A stretch of DNA of 64,000 nucleotides from Candidatus Methylobacter titanis (GTDB lineage Bacteria > Pseudomonadota > Gammaproteobacteria > Methylococcales > Methylomonadaceae): NCBI GenBank assembly GCA_029946125.1, contig JAQSDX010000006.1, positions 20,796-84,795 of the forward strand, given 5' to 3'. The position numbers were made by a program, and so were the translations under genes. Shown piece after piece: positions 31,084 to 39,935 of the stretch. A model generated the notes under the pieces. The model saw nothing but the letters and a program-made list of their open reading frames with translations, made no database searches and had not been told where the DNA came from. Numbering within the stretch: the first letter of the stretch is position 1; each line of letters starts with the position of its first letter.

Positions 31084-32925
31084 ATGTCTCGTATCTATAC
31101 TGTTAAAAATAAGTTAGTAGAGAGCCGCCTATTTCTCCACCGCATTATCGCTGCATTTATTGTCATATTACTATTATCCTCGGGTCTGATTGTGCGTCTG
31201 GTTTACCTGCAAATTGTAGGTCACGAACATTACACAACACTGGCGAAAGACAACAGCATTAAAATAGAGCCTCTGGTACCGACAAGAGGCATTATTTATG
31301 ACCGACATGGCAAAGTCTTAGCTGACAACACACAATCTTTCAGCCTGGAGCTCATTCCCGAGCAAATCATCGATCTTGATGACACCTTACTACGCTTACA
31401 AAAACTACTCGACATCTCTGACGAAAAAATCGACCAATTCCAGAAACAACGCAAACGACAAAAACGTTTCGTCAGCACCCCGTTACTAATCAGTATGAAC
31501 GACGAGGAAATTGCCAAATTTGCGGTAGTCAGGCCCTATTTTCCTGGCGTTGATATTCAGGCTCGTTTGGTTCGACATTATCCCTATACCGAATTAGCTT
31601 CTCATGTTATCGGTTACGTGGGGCGCATCAACGAAGCGGAAATGAAGACGCTGCCTATCGCCGAATATCGAGGCTCTAGCCATGTCGGCAAAATAGGCAT
31701 AGAAAACTCCTATGAATCCGAACTGCATGGCAAGACCGGCTATGCAGAAATAGAAACCAATGTACAGGGACGCGCCATCAATGCGGTAAACTCCGTCCCT
31801 CCGGTGCCGGGTGAGAACCTTTATCTGACTCTGGATATAGATTTACAAAAAACCGCTTATGACGCATTAGATACCTTCAATGGTGCCGTAGTCGCCATTG
31901 ACATTAAAACCGGCGGCGTGCTGGTTTTCGCCAGCCGCCCCGGATTTGATCCTAATCCTTTTGTTGTCGGCATAAGCAATGATGCTTATCAAGCGCTGCA
32001 GTCCTCCGACAACCAACCGCTGTTTAATCGTGCGCTACGCGGCTTATATCCGCCGGGGTCAACACTCAAACCGTTTATTGCGCTGGCCGGACTTGAATAC
32101 AACGCCATAAACGCCGAACACAAAACCTTCTGCCCCGGCTATTATCAGCTGCCTAATGTCAGCCACCGCTATCGGGATTGGAAAAGAGGCGGTCATGGCT
32201 CGGTGAATATGACCGATGCCATTACCCAATCCTGCGATGTGTATTTTTACAGTCTGGCATTAACGCTGGGCATAGACCGTATGCATGATTTTTTACAGGA
32301 CTTTGGTTTTGGCGAAAAATCCGGCATTGATCTGTCCGGGGAAAAGCAAGGATTAATGCCGTCGCGCGAGTGGAAACGCAATCGACGCAATCAGGCCTGG
32401 TATCCGGGAGAAACACTGATCACCGGAATAGGCCAGGGATTTCTTCAGATTACGCCGATACAGCTCGCCAGAGCCACCGCCACCTTGGCAAATAAAGGCA
32501 AAGTAATCACACCCTTTCTGGTAAAAAAATCTGCCAGCCCGGATTCCACCGCCCCGGACATAGCCACCCAGGAAGACCTTGGGTTTAAACCGGAAAATAT
32601 TAATAGCATCATCTCGGCCATGGTCAATGTTATTCATGATCCACACGGCACAGCCAAAAGCATCGGCAAAGACATTAACTACCAAATCGCCGGAAAAACC
32701 GGGACTGCGCAGGTTTTTAACATCAAGCAGGATGCCAAATACAACGAAAACGACATTGATTTCAAATTACGCGATCATGCCCTGTTTATTTCTTTTGCCC
32801 CGGCCGATGATCCCAAAATTGCAGTTGCCGTTATCATTGAAAACGGCGGTCACGGCGGCTCAGTCGCAGCACCCATCGCAGGCAAGGTTATCAAGCAATT
32901 TTTAGGAACCAATAATGAAAACTGA
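31084..32925 (+). CDS. mrdA: Penicillin-binding protein 2 (elongasome transpeptidase)
   Basis: Class B PBP that crosslinks lateral-wall peptidoglycan with RodA. 613 residues: one N-terminal membrane anchor (near 20-42), the pedestal domain, and a transpeptidase domain with the Ser nucleophile in PGSTLKPF (near 323-330), SCD (near 383) and KTGTAQVF (near 537-544). LRGLYPPGST is typical of PBP2. Overlaps rodA by 11 nt. Confidence 0.97.
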   Translation: MSRIYTVKNKLVESRLFLHRIIAAFIVILLLSSGLIVRLVYLQIVGHEHYTTLAKDNSIKIEPLVPTRGIIYDRHGKVLADNTQSFSLELIPEQIIDLDDTLLRLQKLLDISDEKIDQFQKQRKRQKRFVSTPLLISMNDEEIAKFAVVRPYFPGVDIQARLVRHYPYTELASHVIGYVGRINEAEMKTLPIAEYRGSSHVGKIGIENSYESELHGKTGYAEIETNVQGRAINAVNSVPPVPGENLYLTLDIDLQKTAYDALDTFNGAVVAIDIKTGGVLVFASRPGFDPNPFVVGISNDAYQALQSSDNQPLFNRALRGLYPPGSTLKPFIALAGLEYNAINAEHKTFCPGYYQLPNVSHRYRDWKRGGHGSVNMTDAITQSCDVYFYSLALTLGIDRMHDFLQDFGFGEKSGIDLSGEKQGLMPSREWKRNRRNQAWYPGETLITGIGQGFLQITPIQLARATATLANKGKVITPFLVKKSASPDSTAPDIATQEDLGFKPENINSIISAMVNVIHDPHGTAKSIGKDINYQIAGKTGTAQVFNIKQDAKYNENDIDFKLRDHALFISFAPADDPKIAVAVIIENGGHGGSVAAPIAGKVIKQFLGTNNEN

Positions 32926-34045
32926 AACCCGAAGTGAACAATTTCATCCTCCGTCGGTTCTCGGCAATATCCTCAGAAAACTGCACATAGACATCCCTTT
33001 ATTTATCGGCTTGCTGCTTATCTCATTGTTGAGTTTCATTATTCTTTACAGCGCAGGCAGTCAGGATATGGATGTACTGATGCGCCAAGCGGCTAGGGTT
33101 GGCTTGGCTTTTCTTTTAATGACCATACTGGCCCATGTTAACCCTTATCAGTTTAAACGTTATTCAGCCCTGCTTTTTGGCTTAGGACTCCTGTTGCTCG
33201 TTGCGGTACTGGTATTGGGCCAATTCGGTAAAGGCGCACAACGCTGGCTGGATTTGGGCGTTTTTCGTTTCCAACCTTCGGAAATGATCAAAATCACCAC
33301 ACCCATGATGGTCGCCTGGTATTTAGCGGAACACGCATTACCACCAAAACCGAAACAATTGCTGGTTGCCGGCATACTGATCATCATTCCGACCCTATTG
33401 ATCGCCAAACAACCCGATTTAGGCACCGCATTGCTGGTTGCCAGCTCCGGTGCCGGCGTACTGTTTTTTGCCGGACTCTCCTGGCGCTTCATGTTCGCAA
33501 TTGGTGCCACACTAACAGGACTGACGCCCATACTCTGGCATTTTATGCGCCCCTATCAGCGCGACCGGGTACTGACCTTCTTAAATCCGGAAGCCGATCC
33601 CTTAGGCAGGGGCTACCATATCATTCAATCGAAAATCGCCATCGGCTCCGGCGGCATCTATGGCAAAGGCTGGCTGGGCAGTACCCAGTCAGAATTGGAC
33701 TTTTTACCGGAAAGCTCTACCGACTTTATATTTGCAGTCTTTGCCGAAGAATTCGGTCTTTTCGGCTGTGTAGGCCTATTGGCTTTGTACTTGCTTATCA
33801 TCAGCCGCTGCCTGTATATCGCCTCACAAGTTCAGGACACTTACAGCCGCTTATTAGCCGGCAGCCTGGCTTTCACTTTCTTTGTTTATGTTTTTGTTAA
33901 CATAGGCATGGTCATCGGCGTACTCCCCGTAGTCGGCGTCCCATTACCCTTAATCAGCTATGGCGGAACCTCCATAGTGACGCTGCTATCCGGTTTTGGC
34001 ATTCTTATGTCAATTCATACCCATAAGAAATTCTTACCACACTAA
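32915..34045 (+). CDS. rodA: Peptidoglycan glycosyltransferase RodA
   Basis: SEDS-family polymerase of the elongasome. 376 residues with about ten transmembrane helices. Conserved GKGAQRWLDLG (near 105-115), FQPSEMIKI (near 117-125), LGRGYHIIQSKIAIGSGGI (near 230-248; active region) and FLPESSTDFIFAVFAEEFG (near 265-283). C-terminal PLPLISYGGTS is diagnostic. Coupled to mrdA by overlap; mltB follows after 15 bp. Confidence 0.97.
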   Translation: MKTETRSEQFHPPSVLGNILRKLHIDIPLFIGLLLISLLSFIILYSAGSQDMDVLMRQAARVGLAFLLMTILAHVNPYQFKRYSALLFGLGLLLLVAVLVLGQFGKGAQRWLDLGVFRFQPSEMIKITTPMMVAWYLAEHALPPKPKQLLVAGILIIIPTLLIAKQPDLGTALLVASSGAGVLFFAGLSWRFMFAIGATLTGLTPILWHFMRPYQRDRVLTFLNPEADPLGRGYHIIQSKIAIGSGGIYGKGWLGSTQSELDFLPESSTDFIFAVFAEEFGLFGCVGLLALYLLIISRCLYIASQVQDTYSRLLAGSLAFTFFVYVFVNIGMVIGVLPVVGVPLPLISYGGTSIVTLLSGFGILMSIHTHKKFLPH

Positions 34046-34060
34046 ATTGATACCAAGCCC

Positions 34061-35185
34061 ATGAATCTAAAATCGACTTTAACCCCTATCGTACTTGGTT
34101 GCGCTTGCTTATCCGTTATATCCTGCGTTTCTGAGCAAACCACTCCCACTCCTGATTCTTACCAACATCCTGTAGGTGCTGCAGCTTCCGCTCCTGCTCA
34201 CACGCCTTACCAACGTCCTGTAGGCAAGGAAGCGGAAGCGATGAATATCTTTATTGAGCAGATGGCAACAAAACACCAGTTCGATAAATCCGAACTTGAT
34301 GATTGGTTTGAAACCGTCCAGATCAAGCAAGATATTATCAAAAGAATTTCCTCACCCTCGGAAGCCATGCCTTGGTACAAATATCGCAAAATATTTCTAA
34401 CCGAAGCACGCATCAACGCCGGCGTACAATTTTGGAGAGACAACGCCTCAGCGCTAGCGGCTGCAGAACAACAATACGGCGTTCCCGCTGAAATCATTAC
34501 TGCGATTATCGGTGTTGAAACCTTGTTCGGAAAAAACACCGGCAACCATCGCGTAATCGATGCTTTATCTACATTGGCCTTTGCCTATCCTCCACGCAGT
34601 AAATTCTTTGTTAGCGAACTTGAAAATTTCTTACTGCTCTGTCGTGATGAACACATCCACCCCACCGAGCCCCTTGGCTCTTACGCCGGAGCCATGGGCT
34701 TGCCACAATTTATGCCCAGCAGTTTCAGAGCCTATGCCGTTGATTTTGACAATGATAATCGTCGCGACATCTGGCACAACAACAGCGATGTGATCGCCAG
34801 TATTGGCAATTATTTTGCCAAACATCACTGGCAAGCAGGTAAAGCTATTGCTGTTCCCGTTACGGCCAAAGATGAAGCTTCCGCTCCTGCTAACGCCCCT
34901 CGCCTACGTCCTGTAGGCGAAAACTATAAGTCAGCACTCAATAAAGACCTTAAGCCGAATTTAAGTCTTACTGAGTTAGAATCCCTTAACTTAATATTAT
35001 CGAGGCAATTACCTTTAGACAGTAAAGTGAAACTACTTAACTTTGAACTACAACAAGGCGAAGAACTCTGGGCGGCGTTAGACAATTTTTATGTCATTAC
35101 TCGCTACAACCACAGTCCTTTATATGCCATGGCCGTTTATCAGTTAAGTCTATCTATTTTAGACAAAAAAGGCTCTTACCCATGA
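34061..35185 (+). CDS. mltB: Membrane-bound lytic transglycosylase B
   Basis: Cleaves peptidoglycan strands to 1,6-anhydro ends. 374 residues; lipoprotein signal with VISC (Cys22) anchors it to the outer membrane. The catalytic Glu is in IIGVETLFGKNTG (near residue 151), and GAMGLPQFMPSSF and FYVITRYNHSPLYAMAVYQL are family hallmarks. Two stretches are foreign to the family and come from palindromic repeats read in frame: residues ~33-58 after the signal and ~272-287 (EASAPANAPRLRPVGE) in the C-terminal half. Overlaps rlpA by 4 nt. Confidence 0.93.
   Translation: MNLKSTLTPIVLGCACLSVISCVSEQTTPTPDSYQHPVGAAASAPAHTPYQRPVGKEAEAMNIFIEQMATKHQFDKSELDDWFETVQIKQDIIKRISSPSEAMPWYKYRKIFLTEARINAGVQFWRDNASALAAAEQQYGVPAEIITAIIGVETLFGKNTGNHRVIDALSTLAFAYPPRSKFFVSELENFLLLCRDEHIHPTEPLGSYAGAMGLPQFMPSSFRAYAVDFDNDNRRDIWHNNSDVIASIGNYFAKHHWQAGKAIAVPVTAKDEASAPANAPRLRPVGENYKSALNKDLKPNLSLTELESLNLILSRQLPLDSKVKLLNFELQQGEELWAALDNFYVITRYNHSPLYAMAVYQLSLSILDKKGSYP
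34157..34240 (+). repeat. In-frame palindromic repeat inside mltB, copy 1
   Basis: CAGCTTCCGCTCCTGCTCAC (34182-34201), then ACGCCTTACCAACGTCCTGTAGGC; the CTTACCAACRTCCTGTAGG part occurs twice (from 34158 and 34206). Ends with the inverted arm AGCGGAAGC (34230-34238). Encodes ASAPAHTPYQRPVGKE just after the lipoprotein signal. Confidence 0.65.
34875..34920 (+). repeat. In-frame palindromic repeat inside mltB, copy 2
   Basis: AAGCTTCCGCTCCTGCTAAC then GCCCCTCGCCTACGTCCTG and TAGGCGA; CGCCTACgtccTGTAGGCG forms a hairpin. Encodes EASAPANAPRLRPVGE in the same reading frame as copy 1. Confidence 0.7.
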
Positions 35186-35979
35186 GTAAAATCATACCGA
35201 TACTTTTAATTTCTGTTTTATGCAGTTGTACCACCGAACAATTAAAAACGAACGACATCTCAAGCCTAACATCAGCTACAACTGCATCCCCAGCTAAACA
35301 CCATCCCATACTAAGCATGAACGTCCCTGATACCCAGGACATCGCCGACGAACAAGACCTCTTCCCTCGCATTACCCGCTACCTGAAACAAGGCATAGCC
35401 TCATGGTACGGCCCAAGATTTCACGGAAGAAAAACCGCCTCCGGCGAAATATACGATATGTATGCGATGACCGCCGCACATAAAACACTGCCGCTTTCAT
35501 CTTATGCTCGCGTCACCAACCTGAAAAATCAACGTAGCGTTATTGTTCGTATCAATGACAGAGGCCCTTTTTACGGCAACCGGGTTTTGGATCTGTCTTA
35601 CGCGGCCGCCCAGAAACTGGACATTGAACAGGCCGGATCAGGAAAGGTTGAAATCAAGGCGATAGCACCTGAACAGGCATTAGCGCATCTACAAAAAGTA
35701 GCGCAAAAACAAGAAAAAAGCGTCTATTTACAAGTAGGCACTTTTGGTAAAAAGAAAAAAGCGTTGATATTGCAAAATAAAATTGCCGCCCATCATCTAC
35801 CCCAGCCTGAAATACTACCCTCAACCCACAAAGGCTCTACGCTCTACAGGGTTCAAATGGGACCTATCAACTCTTCGGCGAGTGCCCACAAGCTGAATGC
35901 ACAGTTGGCAAAACTGGGTATAACAAAAACCCAATTTGTTACTGAAACTGATCAAAATCAAATCTCCATGATACAATAA
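35182..35979 (+). CDS. rlpA: Septal/peptidoglycan-binding lipoprotein RlpA
   Basis: 265 residues. Lipoprotein signal with LCSC (Cys16). A double-psi beta-barrel follows (GIASWYGPRFHGRKTASGE near 72-90; VRINDRGPFYGNRVLDLS near 124-141), the lytic-transglycosylase-like fold of RlpA, and a C-terminal SPOR domain (SVYLQVGTFGKKKKA near 180-194; YRVQMGPI near 223-230) that binds denuded glycan at division sites. In the usual mltB-rlpA-dacA order, ATGA-coupled to mltB. Confidence 0.95.
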   Translation: MSKIIPILLISVLCSCTTEQLKTNDISSLTSATTASPAKHHPILSMNVPDTQDIADEQDLFPRITRYLKQGIASWYGPRFHGRKTASGEIYDMYAMTAAHKTLPLSSYARVTNLKNQRSVIVRINDRGPFYGNRVLDLSYAAAQKLDIEQAGSGKVEIKAIAPEQALAHLQKVAQKQEKSVYLQVGTFGKKKKALILQNKIAAHHLPQPEILPSTHKGSTLYRVQMGPINSSASAHKLNAQLAKLGITKTQFVTETDQNQISMIQ

Positions 35980-36015
35980 AACTATGTTTTACTAAGTCCA
36001 CCCCATTAGAGAGCA

Positions 36016-37185
36016 ATGATTCTTTTTAAAAATCTCCCCGTTTTTTTATTTTTTAGTTTAATTTTAGCCGCAATCCCGGCAAACGCAGAAGATGCCGGAA
36101 TCTCAACCCCGGCAGCGCCTACTATTGCTGCCAGTAGCCATATATTACTTGACTACAACACCGGTAAAGTACTGGCGGAAAACAATGCCGATGTTAAGCT
36201 CGCCCCTGCCAGTCTCACCAAAATTATGTCTGTTTATGTGGTATTTCGCGAAGTCGGCAATGGTCACTTACATTTCGACGATATGGTTACCATCAGCAAA
36301 AAAGCTTGGGAAACGCCCGGCTCCCGCATGTTTGTCGAAGTCGGCAAACAAGTTAAGATCCAAGATTTGCTGTTAGGTGTCATCATTCAATCCGGCAACG
36401 ATGCCAGTGTTGCTCTGGCTGAACATATCGCAGGCAATGAATCCACTTTTGCCGACATGATGAATCAACATGCCGAACGCCTGGGCATGAAAAACAGCCA
36501 CTTTGAGGATAGCAACGGACTACCCATCGAAAACCATTACACCACCGCGCGCGATCTGGCCATACTTACCCAGGCGTTAATCAAAGAATTCCCCGACTAC
36601 TACCGCTGGTTTTCACAAAAAGAATTCACTTTCAACAATATCGTTCAGCATAATCGCAATAAACTGCTGTCGCGTGATGAGTCAGTGGATGGCGTTAAAA
36701 CAGGATTTACTGATGCCGCAGGCTATTGCTTGGTCGCCTCTGCATTAAGAAATGACATGCGCCTGATTTCTGTCGTCATGGGCGCAGGCAGTCCCAACTC
36801 CAGAGCCAGCGAAAATCAAAATCTGCTCAATTATGGCTTTCGTTTTTTTGAATCACACAAACTGTATCAAGCAAAAACGGCCTTATCCGAAGCCAGAGTA
36901 TGGAAGGGCGACACTAAAAATCTGCAAATTGGCCTAGCCGAAGATCTTTATGTGACTATTCCCCGCCGCCATTACGATGACCTTAAAGCCATCATTACCA
37001 TTGATAAAAAAATTGTTGCCCCCGTTAAAGCAGGTACCAAACTGGGTAAGGTCAACGTCACACTTAAAGGCGAAGTGGTCGCAGAAAAAGACCTGATAGC
37101 GCTAAAATCGGTAGAGCAAGGCAATATTTTCCAGCGACTTTATGACAGCGGAATGATGTTACTAGAGAAGCCGGATGGACAATAA
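36016..37185 (+). CDS. dacC: D-alanyl-D-alanine carboxypeptidase (PBP5/6 type)
   Basis: Trims the terminal D-Ala of peptidoglycan stem peptides. 389 residues. Signal peptide ending ANA (near residue 24), SxxK in ASLTKIM (Ser near 66), SGN (near 126) and KTGFT (near 230), then the PBP5 C-terminal beta domain and an amphipathic C-terminal anchor (FQRLYDSGMMLLEK). Could equally be named dacA; paralogue assignment is not possible from sequence alone. It overlaps the next gene by 11 nt. Confidence 0.95.
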   Translation: MILFKNLPVFLFFSLILAAIPANAEDAGISTPAAPTIAASSHILLDYNTGKVLAENNADVKLAPASLTKIMSVYVVFREVGNGHLHFDDMVTISKKAWETPGSRMFVEVGKQVKIQDLLLGVIIQSGNDASVALAEHIAGNESTFADMMNQHAERLGMKNSHFEDSNGLPIENHYTTARDLAILTQALIKEFPDYYRWFSQKEFTFNNIVQHNRNKLLSRDESVDGVKTGFTDAAGYCLVASALRNDMRLISVVMGAGSPNSRASENQNLLNYGFRFFESHKLYQAKTALSEARVWKGDTKNLQIGLAEDLYVTIPRRHYDDLKAIITIDKKIVAPVKAGTKLGKVNVTLKGEVVAEKDLIALKSVEQGNIFQRLYDSGMMLLEKPDGQ

Positions 37186-38020
37186 AACCGTCTATCTAAA
37201 CGGTCAGTACCTACCGCTAGATGAAGCAAAAATATCGGTGATGGATCGCGGCTTTTTGTTTGGCGACGGGATTTATGAAGTCATCCCGTCCTACTCGGGT
37301 TTGCTGTTTCACTTCTCTGAACACATGAAGCGACTGGAAAACAGCCTGTCTTCCATTCGCTTGGTTAATCCACATGACCGAGCTCAATGGTTGGCAATTC
37401 TAACGCCATTGTTGGATACGAGCCTGGATCAGTCTATTTACCTGCAAATTACCCGTGGCGTCGCCGCCACAAGAGATCATGCTTTTCCGGCAAACGTTAC
37501 GCCTACCGTGTTCGCGATGTGCTCAAACATCGCGCCTTTTGCAAACCTGGATTCCGGCGTGAAAGCCATCAGCATTGACGACAGCCGCTGGGAACTGTGC
37601 AATGTTAAAGCCACCACGCTGCTGGCCAATATTTTGCTCCGACAACAGGCGGTAGAAAAAGGTTGTGCCGAAGCCATCCTGGTTAAGGACGGCTATGTGA
37701 CCGAAGGAGCCGCAAGTAATATATTTGCCGTCATTGACGGCATTCTGATTACACCGCCTATAGGCCACGAAATATTGCCGGGCATAACCCGTGATGTCAT
37801 TCTGGAAATCGCCCGGCAAAACAACATTCCCTACAGTGAAGACATCATTGCATTGGATGCCTTAAAAACAGCCAGCGAAATCTGGTTAACCAGCTCTACA
37901 CGGGAAATCGTACCGGTTGTTCAACTCGACAATGAAATCATTGCAAACGGTAAACCCGGCCCCGTATGGAAAACCATGAATCGACTATTTCAGGCTTACA
38001 AACAATCCAGCCATGAGTGA
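37175..38020 (+). CDS. dat: D-amino-acid aminotransferase (class IV PLP)
   Basis: 281 residues. Class IV aminotransferase: VMDRGFLFGDGIYEVIPSY (near 22-40), PLP-binding Lys in CNVKATTLLANIL (near 145), EGAASNIFAV (near 177-186) and ITPPIGHEILPGITR (near 190-204). The RGxxFGDGIYEV pattern and place next to dacC and peptidoglycan genes support a D-alanine transaminase making D-Ala or D-Glu. Overlaps dacC by 11 nt and ybeD by 8 nt. A branched-chain or 4-amino-4-deoxychorismate role is less likely. Confidence 0.88.
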   Translation: MDNKTVYLNGQYLPLDEAKISVMDRGFLFGDGIYEVIPSYSGLLFHFSEHMKRLENSLSSIRLVNPHDRAQWLAILTPLLDTSLDQSIYLQITRGVAATRDHAFPANVTPTVFAMCSNIAPFANLDSGVKAISIDDSRWELCNVKATTLLANILLRQQAVEKGCAEAILVKDGYVTEGAASNIFAVIDGILITPPIGHEILPGITRDVILEIARQNNIPYSEDIIALDALKTASEIWLTSSTREIVPVVQLDNEIIANGKPGPVWKTMNRLFQAYKQSSHE

Positions 38021-38276
38021 AGAAACCCTATTAGAATTTCCCTGCCAATTTCCAATCAAGGCAATGGGCAAAACCGAACTGAAACTCGACCTGCTGGTTA
38101 TAGAAATTGTGCGTCGTCATGTGGCCGACATTAATGAAGGTGCGGTAACTACACGCTCCAGCAAAGACGGTAATTACATCGCCGTAACCGTTATTATAGA
38201 AGCCTCCAGCAAGCAGCAACTGGACGCTATTTATCAGGATTTAACTGACCATCCGCATATTTTGATGGCTTTGTAG
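38013..38276 (+). CDS. ybeD: DUF493 family protein YbeD
   Basis: 87 residues, usual length. FPCQFPIKAMGK near the N-terminus and VTVIIEASSKQQLDAIYQDL (near 55-74) match the small ferredoxin-like-fold DUF493 family (E. coli YbeD). Conserved between dacA and lipB in Gammaproteobacteria; role unknown, perhaps in regulation of lipoate attachment. Confidence 0.92.
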   Translation: MSEETLLEFPCQFPIKAMGKTELKLDLLVIEIVRRHVADINEGAVTTRSSKDGNYIAVTVIIEASSKQQLDAIYQDLTDHPHILMAL

Positions 38277-38291
38277 GACGTTATCGTCCCC

Positions 38292-38900
38292 ATGCCGATA
38301 ACCATCCGAAATCTGGGTATCCAGCCCTATGAATCCACCTGGCAAGACATGCAGCGACTCACCCAAAATCGCGATGCCCAAACCGCTGATGAAATCTGGA
38401 TTACAGAACACCCTGCCGTTTATACGCTGGGTCTAAACGGCAAGCGTGAGCACCTGCTGAATACCGAGGCCATACCCGTCATTAATTCCGACCGGGGCGG
38501 ACAGGTGACCTATCACGGCCCCGGCCAGCTGATTATTTATACCCTGATCGATATTAAACGGCTGAATCTCGGCATTCGATCACTAGTCACCATCCTCGAA
38601 CAAGCCATGATCTTTGCCTTGGCGCAATACAGTATTATCGCGGTCGCCCGAGCCGATGCCCCCGGCGTTTATGTCAATGACAAAAAAATCGGCTCCATCG
38701 GGCTACGTATTAAAAGAAATTGCAGCTATCATGGCCTGAGTATCAACAACCACATGGATTTGCGCCCTTTCGACCACATCAATACCTGCGGCTATTCGGG
38801 CCTTGAAGTAACCCAACTGGCCGATCTGGGCGTGACCGTCAGCAATGCTGAACTCGCCATTCCTGTTACCCAAGCTATCATCACGGCATTAGCAAAATGA
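38292..38900 (+). CDS. lipB: Octanoyl-[acyl carrier protein]:protein octanoyltransferase
   Basis: Moves octanoate from ACP to lipoyl domains. 202 residues. [19 protein letters not shown] (near 69-87), Lys in [11 protein letters not shown] (near 135) and the acyl-thioester Cys in [11 protein letters not shown] (near 164) are present. Overlaps lipA by 4 nt (ATGA). Confidence 0.97.
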   Translation: MPITIRNLGIQPYESTWQDMQRLTQNRDAQTADEIWITEHPAVYTLGLNGKREHLLNTEAIPVINSDRGGQVTYHGPGQLIIYTLIDIKRLNLGIRSLVTILEQAMIFALAQYSIIAVARADAPGVYVNDKKIGSIGLRIKRNCSYHGLSINNHMDLRPFDHINTCGYSGLEVTQLADLGVTVSNAELAIPVTQAIITALAK

Positions 38901-39886
38901 CTTATCAAGCGCCCTCCCGTTCCACGCCCGAATCTCACCAGCGCAACACCGAAAAGCTGGCAAAAATCCCGATCAAAGTAGAGCCGGCCGAAACGACTTT
39001 GCGCAAACCGGAGTGGATACGCATAAAAATATCGGCCAGCGACGAAGTCACCCGCATCAAGCAACTGCTGCGCGAAAACAACCTGCATACCGTTTGCGAA
39101 GAAGCCGCCTGCCCCAACCTGGGCGAATGTTTCCAGCACGGCACCGCCACCTTCATGATCATGGGCGATTTGTGTACCCGTCGCTGCCCTTTTTGCGATG
39201 TCGCGCACGGCAAACCGCTGCCGCTGGATAAAGACGAACCCCAACACCTGGCCGATGCCATACAGGCAATGACCTTGAAATATGTCGTCATCACCTCGGT
39301 AGACCGTGACGATTTAAGAGACGGCGGCGCCGGGCATTTTGCCGAATGCATCGAAAAAATCCGTTTGCAAACGCCCACCACCAAAATAGAAATCCTGGTA
39401 CCCGACTTTCGCGGACGCATCGAAAAAGCCGTTGCCCTATTAGCCGAACAACCCTGCGACGTATTCAATCACAACTTGGAAACCGTCCCCCGACTGTACA
39501 AACAAGTCCGCCCCGGTTCCGACTACCAAGGCTCGCTGAATTTACTGCAACAATACCACCAAATCCTGCCGCAAGTCCCCACCAAATCGGGCCTGATGCT
39601 CGGCGTAGGCGAACAGCCGGACGAAGTCCATCAAGTCATGAAAGACTTATTGGCCCACGGCTGCTCAATGCTGACCATAGGCCAATACCTGCAACCCAGT
39701 AAAGCCCATTTGCCGGTTCAAAACTACGTCACCCCCGAACAATTTGATGAATACGGCGCAGTTGCAAAAGCCCTAGGGTTTAAACAAGTCGCCAGTGCGC
39801 CAATGGTCAGATCATCCTACCACGCTGACCTTCAGGCTAAGGGCGTAATGCCCGATTGTGACAATTCCAATGCTAAATTGTACTGA
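38897..39886 (+). CDS. lipA: Lipoyl synthase, 3' end altered by transposon insertion
   Basis: Radical-SAM enzyme that inserts sulfur into octanoyl groups. 329 residues now. The auxiliary cluster [12 protein letters not shown] (near 67-78), the radical-[11 protein letters not shown] (near 93-100) and the C-terminal [12 protein letters not shown] are intact. The transposon starts at codon 321: residues 1-320 (ending VMPD) are native and the last nine (CDNSNAKLY) plus the TGA at 39884-39886 are encoded by the transposon end. Past the right end, GATTGA at 51733-51738 restores the original Asp-stop. The tail lies after all known functional parts, so activity is probably kept. Confidence 0.97.
   Translation: MTYQAPSRSTPESHQRNTEKLAKIPIKVEPAETTLRKPEWIRIKISASDEVTRIKQLLRENNLHTVCEEAACPNLGECFQHGTATFMIMGDLCTRRCPFCDVAHGKPLPLDKDEPQHLADAIQAMTLKYVVITSVDRDDLRDGGAGHFAECIEKIRLQTPTTKIEILVPDFRGRIEKAVALLAEQPCDVFNHNLETVPRLYKQVRPGSDYQGSLNLLQQYHQILPQVPTKSGLMLGVGEQPDEVHQVMKDLLAHGCSMLTIGQYLQPSKAHLPVQNYVTPEQFDEYGAVAKALGFKQVASAPMVRSSYHADLQAKGVMPDCDNSNAKLY
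39854..39858. repeat. Left target-site duplication GATTG
   Basis: GATTG immediately before the left inverted repeat; the same five bases follow the right end at 51733-51737. Five-base duplications are the rule for Tn7-family insertion. Confidence 0.9.
39859..39885 (+). repeat. Left terminal inverted repeat (27 bp)
   Basis: Begins TGACAATTCCAATGC and ends AAATTGTACTG; exact reverse complement of 51706-51732. It is also read as the new 3' end of lipA. Confidence 0.95.
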
Positions 39887-39931
39887 ACATCGCTAATTTG
39901 TACTCTACATCGCTAAACGCTACTGAGTAAC
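39872..39931 (+). repeat. Left-end TnsB-type binding repeats (three, 20-bp period)
   Basis: Three contiguous 20-bp units, GCTAAATTGTACTGAACATC (39872), GCTAATTTGTACTCTACATC (39892) and GCTAAACGCTACTGAGTAAC (39912). The first overlaps the inverted repeat; the last ends 4 bp before the tnsE start. Confidence 0.75.
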
Positions 39932-39935
39932 AATC

